The position numbers were made by a program, and so were the translations under genes. Positions 58,782-64,000 of a stretch of 64,000 bases of DNA are shown here, one piece after another. Each line of letters begins with the position of its first letter. The stretch's first letter is position 1. This DNA comes from Protopterus annectens (taxonomy: Eukaryota; Chordata; Ceratodontiformes; Protopteridae), in assembly GCF_019279795.1 (NCBI RefSeq), contig NC_056738.1, positions 481,115,281 to 481,179,280 on the forward strand, given 5' to 3'. Under the pieces are notes generated by a model. The model was not told the DNA's origin. It saw only the letters and a list, made by a program, of their open reading frames with translations, and made no database searches.

Positions 58782-59738
58782 TTAGAGACAATATAGAGAG
58801 GGATGGTTTGATATAGTGTAGGTTTTTTGGAAGAAAGAGTAATAGCTTAGTTTTTTTGGATTGAGAATAAATTGGTTATTGGATAGCCAGTTTTCTACTG
58901 TGTTGAAGAAAGTCTGTGTGATTGATGTAAGTTGAGCTGCAGAGTCAGCAACAGTAATGACTGTTGAGTCATCTGCATATTGTATTAGAGATGACTCAGG
59001 ACAGGAAGAGGAGAGAAGATTGGTAAAGATATTGAAAAGTAGTGGGCCAAGGATGGAACCTTGTGGAACACCTGTTTTGATGGAAAGCAGAGGAGAGTGA
59101 ACTGATTGCCATTTTACTGACTGATAGCGATTGGAGAGATAACTTTCAAACCAAGGTACAGTAGCAGGTGAGAAATTAGGGTTAATGAGTTTCTGCAGAA
59201 GACAAGGATGAGAGACTGTGTCAAAGGCTTTAGAGAGGTCTAAGAGCAGACAGGAAACAAGTTTATTGTTGTCTGTGGCAAGTGATACAGTATTAATGAA
59301 GGACAGAAGAGTTGTAGTGGTGCTATGCTTGGGACGAAATCCATGTTGAGTAGGTGTGAGTAGTTTTTCTTGAAGTAGGTATTGCATTGTTTGTTTGTGT
59401 ATACATTTTTCTAGAATTTTGAAGAGAGGTGAGAGTATAGCAATAGGTCTAAAGTTGGATACATCAGTGGAGTTACCTCCTTTATGTATAGGGAGGGTAT
59501 AGAATTGTTTCCAGATAGTAGGAACAGTAGACTCAGAGATTGAGTGATTTATTAGTATTGAAACTGGAAGAGCAAGGGAATCGGCAGCAATCTGTAGGAA
59601 AGAAGAGGGTATATTGTCAACAGATGTGGAGCATGGTTTTAATTTGGATAGTAGTGATTTGATAAAGTTGTTGGAAACAGGTTTTAAGGAGAAGCTGTTT
59701 GTAGAGCTATTTTTTGGTGCAGGGTCTGAGATATTCAA
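58782..59738 (-). CDS. Reverse transcriptase frame of L2-like LINE
   Basis: The longest open frame in the window. It copies LINE RNA into DNA at a nicked target. The catalytic aspartates are present: D in LDLSKAFD (motif A) and both D of YADD (motif C); GVPQGSILGP is the complete motif B. The frame starts upstream of the RT at MNISDPAPKN and ends shortly after the thumb begins (HPSLYCL), because of a frameshift; the remaining C-terminus lies in other frames down to about 57,977. It is not a host gene. The enzyme as encoded here would lack endonuclease and C-terminal domain. Confidence 0.9.
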   Translation of the reverse strand: MNISDPAPKNSSTNSFSLKPVSNNFIKSLLSKLKPCSTSVDNIPSSFLQIAADSLALPVSILINHSISESTVPTIWKQFYTLPIHKGGNSTDVSNFRPIAILSPLFKILEKCIHKQTMQYLLQEKLLTPTQHGFRPKHSTTTTLLSFINTVSLATDNNKLVSCLLLDLSKAFDTVSHPCLLQKLINPNFSPATVPWFESYLSNRYQSVKWQSVHSPLLSIKTGVPQGSILGPLLFNIFTNLLSSSCPESSLIQYADDSTVITVADSAAQLTSITQTFFNTVENWLSNNQFILNPKKLSYYSFFQKTYTISNHPSLYCL

Positions 59739-61007
59739 ATTATTATTATGGATAGCTTGGTTGGGGATGGGGTTGAGTAGATTTGATACTGAGTCAATAA
59801 AATAAGAGTTAAAGATAGTGGCAGTTTCCTCATGTGTTTTGTCAGGACATGGATTTGGGGAGCTAGGGGAACCTGGGTGTAGTATTTGGTTAACTGAGTT
59901 CCAGAACTTGTTAGGATTTGATTTAAAGGTGGAGGGTGGGTTATAATAGAAGTTTTCTTGTCTGTATTTATTTGTCTTTTGACCAAATTTCTAAGTTCTT
60001 TGTATTTATGGAGGTCTGGTTGGAGTTTGGTTTTTGTCCAGGTTTTTCATGTCCTATCTCTATTTTTTTAGTAATCTTCGGGTATTTTTAGTCAACCATG
60101 GAGCTGGGTTGGACTTTATTTGAACTGTTCGGAGAGAAGCAAGACAATTAGGAATATTTAAGAATGTAGAGTTAAATGAACTGCTTCATCTAAGGGGAGT
60201 TGATGTAAAGGAGTCCAGTTCACTTCAGAGAGGAGAGATCTGAAGACTTCTGGGTCAAAGTTTGTTCATTTGCAGCATGTTATGAACCTATGGGGTTTAG
60301 CATGTTGGGGTGAGTATCTGAGAACTTTTATAGGGCAGTGATTGTTTAGTGAGTTCGACAGAGTTTCAGGGTTGTGGTATTTAGAAGGGTGAGAGACTAG
60401 AATCCAGTCTATGAGACTAGTGGTTGTATGAGAGTTATTGGTATGGGTGGGGTCAGTGATAAGTTGGGTAAAACCATAGAGATTTATGTGTGAGGATGAG
60501 TTAAGAGAGGAAAGACATAGCCAGTTTATGTTGATGTCACTAAGTATAATACTTTCATTTGAAATATGGTGGGAAGAGGTGGGCAAGCATATTTTCTAGG
60601 AGGGGAATGTTATTCCTTGGATGTATGTAAATTGCCACTATAGTAATAGTGGAGTATTTGTTTAGTTTCAGATTTACTGATAAAATTTCAGCTGGGGGAA
60701 AGCTGGAGTAGGTGATTTAGAGCTGGAAATAGTAAGGAGGTTGTTATGTATGATGGCAACACCACCTCCTTTCTTCTTTTTTTCTGTCTAAGCAATGTAC
60801 ACTATAACTGGAAGGGAGAAAGTCTCTATTTGAGTGTTGAGATTTTAGCCAAGTTTCAATTAGTACTAGGATATCAGGAGTATGATGGGAGATCCAGGCA
60901 TGTAGTTCACTTACTTTGTTTAAACTGCTTCTAGTATTCATAGAGTAGAATGAGATGTATGTGTTTGGGGGAGAACTGGAGTTAGAGGGGTTAGAGGTAT
61001 GGAGTGT

Positions 61008-61043
61008 GGGGCCAGGATTAGGATGTATGGCACCAGCTAGGAG
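61008..61043 (-). other. 2A-like NPGP motif in the LINE N-terminal segment
   Basis: LLAGAIHPNPGP reads on the minus strand just before the endonuclease. NPGP is the core of 2A-type ribosome-skipping peptides (D-x-E-x-NPGP), reported in CR1/L2/Rex1-group LINEs. Here the D and E positions are A and H, so function is doubtful. Confidence 0.5.
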
Positions 61044-61199
61044 AATGTTAAGGTTACAGTAAATTAGTTTGAGCTTGTCATAAATAAGTGTATAGTACTT
61101 GGCTTTTAGTTTGGGTAGTGTGGTGATTGTGGGAGGTATTTGTACCTTAAGCTTGGGAATATTAGACGTCAAGATAGATGGAGAGATACAGAAGGATAG

Positions 61200-61519
61200 A
61201 TGATTGTTAAGGAGTTGTTATTACTTGGATTTGTAGGGGAGAGGTGTACGGTGGATGTTGTGTGATGTGAGCGTAAGAAAGAGTAGAAAGGTAGTAGTAG
61301 TAATGAGAAGGTTGAGAAGTATTGGGTTGGCATTTTAGTGGATTAGCGCTTAATGATTTTTATAGGATATACGGAATTTGAGGGTATGGCTAATTGCAGG
61401 TTTTAGTGTAATGGAGGAAGAGGTGGGGTTTTGGAGTTGGGTGGAACTAAGTGGTTAGTTATAAAGGAAATTATATGGGGGTGGGTGGGAGCAAAGTGAG
61501 CCCAAGCGTAGCGGGTCTG
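61200..61519. other. No gene recognised
   Basis: Purine-rich sequence just upstream (element sense) of the L2-like LINE; it may contain a decayed LINE 5' UTR. Confidence 0.35.
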
Positions 61520-62063
61520 CACCTACACCTGAGGCAGGAGATTGGGCCAGAATCAATCTCCAACAAGGTAAAGCAGCTAAGAGAGATTTGCAGTAGAACT
61601 GTGATTTAAAAAGGAAAAAGTAGTACACAAAACAGGCTGGGTGAGGGAATGACTCAGAGGAAGGGTAGGAGTGGGAGTTTGAACACTGAGTGACTAGGTA
61701 GTGAGTGTAAGGTAAGGGGGAGGAAAAACTCTACATGGAAGTCTGGAGACTTAAATTAGCAAGGAACACTGACTAGAAGAGGGAGGAGGGTGCTTGTATA
61801 CGACCTAGAGATTGCCATTCATGGTAACATGCTCAGCTACAGTCATTAACTTTACTGCCCTGCACTGTCTAGCAACAGCTTTATATGTTAAACAATGGTT
61901 TAAAATACATCAGCCCTCATATCGGCTTTTACAATACTTCAGTTAGGTTAGAGCAACTGCATACTTTACTGCCTTAGTGCAATGGTATCCCTGAGTTTCA
62001 TGGGCTACTGAAGGGTCTCTGTTGGGACTGCATTTGTTTGGTTCAGCAGGGGTAGACAGAGGG
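61520..62063. repeat. Segmental tandem duplication, copy 1
   Basis: CAATCTCCAACAAGGTAAAG at about 61,554 matches CGATCTCCAACAAGGTGAAG at about 62,829, an offset of about 1,275 bp. Homology continues through GAGGGAATGACTCAG, AACACTGAGTGACTAGGTAG and the TTTACTGCCTTAGTGCAATG unit, ending at about 62,063. Identity is about 93% by eye. Confidence 0.88.
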
Positions 62064-62796
62064 CTAAGAGAGAGGAAAAAAGAAAAATAAGGAGCAGCTT
62101 GAGTTACAGTTCTTAAACTAGATAAAGTGCATTACTATAATGTGCTATCATGTGCTGTTTCCCTTAAGTAAGACATTTTGCACAAGCATGAACAAGCCAG
62201 TTAGTTTACCGAATTATAATATCAGCCATTTCAGCACCATAGATATCTGAGGTTTCCTCAGTTCCAACATGCAAAAACAAACCGCTGGGTTTACTAAATT
62301 ATGATATCGGCAGATTCAGCAACATAGATAATTATGGTTTCCACGGTTAGTTAAAACATTTGCCGTTCATACGATGTCTACATTCTGTAGCTGTGTTACA
62401 TGTAGCTACAAGTGCAATATACAACAGCAACCTTTCTCACAGTAAAATAAACAATGTTCACTGAAGGTAACAGTCTAAGCAAATGCAGAAATATCGTGCA
62501 AGCATTCAGTGAAGCACAGTACAATGTCTGCTATTGTATACATACTATTACATTTGCAGTCCGTTCACAGTAGGCAAATATAATGGTCAGTACTGAGCAG
62601 AGAGTTTCTGATTCCTTACATTTGTAAAACGGCCCTAGGGCTACACTTTACATGGTGAGCACGTTGCTGTGAGGTAGTCCCGAGGAGAAAGAGGAGGGGG
62701 AATGCCTTTGGAGATATTTTCACTGACTTTTAAATATGGCGCCAGCAGTAGTTAGGAGAAGTTAATACCTTCATTGGGATGTGATGGGATAGTGGG
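62064..62796. other. Spacer between the two duplicated segments
   Basis: Not part of the duplicated block. It contains a short diverged local duplication, near 62,200-62,265 and 62,288-62,345 (TTTACCGAATTATAATATC / TTTACTAAATTATGATATC). No gene. Confidence 0.5.
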
Positions 62797-63495
62797 CAGG
62801 GCTACATCTGAGGTGGGAGATTCTGCCAGAACCGATCTCCAACAAGGTGAAGCAGCTAAGAGAGATTGCAGTAGAACTATGATTAAAAAGAGAATAAAGT
62901 AGTACACAAAACAGGCTGGGTGAGGGAATGACTCAGGGGAAGGGTAGGAGTGGGAGTTTGAACACTGAGTGACTAGGTAGTGCGTGTAAGGTAAGGGGGA
63001 GGGAAAAACCCTACATGGAAGTCTGGAGACTTAAATTAGCAAAGAGCGCTGTCTAGAAGAGGGAGGGGGTGCTTATATATGACGTAGAGATTGCCGTTCA
63101 CGGTAATGTGCTCAACTACAGTCCTAGATTCATAGGTTCATAGATTAGTACTAGGCTAACTGCCCTTACGGACCATTTTCAAGCCTAGCCAATTATCCCA
63201 AGTGAGAATCAAGCTCTGCACCTTGTGGCTGTAAGGCAAACACCTTAACCATTATACCAACCTCCCACCCTACATTAACTGTACTGCCCTGCACTGTGTG
63301 TAGCAACAGCCTTTATATGTTAAACAATGGTTTAAAATACATAAACCTTCACCTCAGCTATTACAATAGTTCAGTTAGGTTAGATCAACTGCATACTTTA
63401 CTGTCTTAGGGCAATGGTTTCCCTGAGTTTCACAAGCTACTGAAGGGTCTCTGTTGGGGCCGCGTTTGTTTGATTCAGCAGGGGTAGACAGAGGG
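62797..63495. repeat. Segmental tandem duplication, copy 2
   Basis: Second copy of the segment at 61,520-62,063. It is longer because a SINE is inserted at about 63,124-63,275. It leads directly into the expanded 99-bp minisatellite. Confidence 0.88.
63124..63275 (-). mobile_element. tRNA-derived SINE, second family, inserted in copy 2
   Basis: On the minus strand the head reads GGTTGGTATAATGGTTAAGG (A-box-like) and GAGCTTGATTCTC (B-box-like), about 55 bases downstream. The body contains GGGCAGTTAGCCTAGTACTA, as in the copy at 43,555. Comparison with copy 1 (CTACAGTCATTAACT) shows a clean insertion between CTACAGTC and TACATTAACT. The insertion therefore postdates the duplication. Confidence 0.85.
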
Positions 63496-64000
63496 TTTAC
63501 TGCCTTAGGGCAATGGTTTCCCTGAGTTTCACAAGCTACTGAAGGGTCTCTGTTGGGGCCGCGTTTGTTTGATTCAGCAGGGGTAGACAGAGGGTTTACT
63601 GCCTTAGGGCAATGGTTTCCCTGAGTTTCATGGGCTACTGAAGGGTTTCTGTTGGGACCACGTTTGCTTGATTCAGCAGGAGTAGGTAGAGGGTTTACTG
63701 CCTTAGGGCAATGGTTTCCCAGAGTTTCATGGGCTACTGAAGGGTCTCTGTTTAGTTCAGCAGGGGTATACAGAGGGTTTACTGCCTTAGGGCATTGGTT
63801 TCCCTGAGTTTCACAGGCTACTGAAGGGTTTCTGTTGGGACCTCATTTGTTTGGTTCAGCAGGGGTAGACAGAGGGTTTACTGCATTAGGGCAATGGTTT
63901 CCCTGAGTTTCGTGGGTTACTGAAGAGTCTCTGTTGGAACCGCATTTGTTTGATTCAGCAGGGGTAGACAGAGGGTTTACTGCATTAGGGCAATGGTTTC
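63397..64000. repeat. 99-bp minisatellite, at least six units, open at window edge
   Basis: TTTACTGCCTTAGGGCAATG begins units at 63,397, 63,496, 63,595, 63,694, 63,778, 63,877 and 63,976. Spacing is 99 bp except one 84-bp unit that lost 15 bases. Each unit ends GGGGTAGACAGAGGG. The same unit occurs once at about 61,965-62,063. Confidence 0.97.

Larger units (their letters stand above)
57790..61190 (-). mobile_element. L2-like LINE, best preserved copy
   Basis: 3' end at 57,799-57,890 ((TTTA)n, TTTTACAGTTGATGACCTGG, GAGGCCCGAGGAGAAAAGGT). The open 318-codon minus-strand frame at 58,782-59,738 holds RT fingers (NFRPIAILSPLFKILEKCI, HGFRPKHSTTTTLLSF), motif A LLLDLSKAFDTVSHP, motif B KTGVPQGSILGPLLFNIF, motif C IQYADDSTV, and LSNNQFILNPKK. 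Endonuclease pieces are at 60,266-60,586 (ILSDININWL, LIDWILVSHPSKY) and 60,744-61,172 (FYSMNTRSSLNKV, ILVLIETWLKS). The N-terminal segment contains LLAGAIHPNPGP. A C-terminal part lies at 57,977-58,461 (LHWLELPIFLLITQTQI). A few frameshifts separate the pieces. ORF1 is not seen. Confidence 0.92.

Overview
The window looks like AT-rich, intergenic or intronic DNA from a vertebrate with a large, repeat-dense genome. A fish (ray-finned, cartilaginous or lungfish) or an amphibian fits best; the species cannot be named from sequence alone. The reasons are the lack of operons or long host ORFs, many CR1/L2-group LINEs, a Penelope-like retroelement, tRNA-derived SINEs with a CCGAAAG..ACAACA tail, solo LTRs, small DNA transposons and long (CA)n and (TA)n microsatellites. 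Nearly all long open frames are decayed retrotransposon parts. The single host-gene candidate is a short membrane-anchor exon at 50,150-50,359, in the most CpG-containing part of the window.

Layout. 1-560: (CA)n, a GC-rich minisatellite-like block and strong palindromes, one carrying two CRE-like TGACGTCA sites. 650-4,480: a long CR1-type LINE on the minus strand. 4,500-5,100: 3' end of an L2-like LINE. 5,340-5,460: piece of a MITE. 5,700-7,690: Penelope-like element with RT and GIY-YIG remnants. 9,240-11,695: plus-strand CR1/Rex1-like LINE (SGNH ORF1, endonuclease, start of RT). 12,690-14,900: two L2-like 3' fragments. 16,500-18,330: an AT microsatellite, a fold-back and an 850-bp inverted-repeat element with an 11-bp target duplication and hammerhead-like cores. 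18,430-20,920: L2-like ends, MITEs and microsatellites. 21,155-21,310: near-perfect palindrome.

22,240-28,560 and 32,110-39,450 are two minus-strand CR1/Rex1-like LINEs. Each is split by an L2-like LINE in the same orientation; one also carries a SINE and the other a MITE. 29,690-31,013 and 41,326-42,706 are two solo LTRs of one family in opposite orientation, each with a 5-bp target duplication. 44,590-45,880 is another LINE 5' half, ended by a pogo/Tigger-like MITE. 49,300-50,400 is the possible host promoter and exon region, and 50,400-56,100 is mostly single-copy-looking sequence with small SINE pieces. 57,790-61,190 is the best preserved L2-like LINE (318-codon open RT frame and a 2A-like NPGP motif). 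61,520-64,000 is a roughly 1.28-kb segmental tandem duplication. Its second copy gained a SINE and expanded a single 99-bp unit into a minisatellite that runs off the window.

The parts do not form a pathway. The nesting gives a relative order: CR1/Rex1-like LINEs first, then L2-like LINEs, SINE and MITE on top. The most unusual item is the inverted-repeat, Penelope-type element at 17,468-18,319, whose arms carry hammerhead-ribozyme-like cores matching the motif at the end of the coding Penelope-like element at 7,599.
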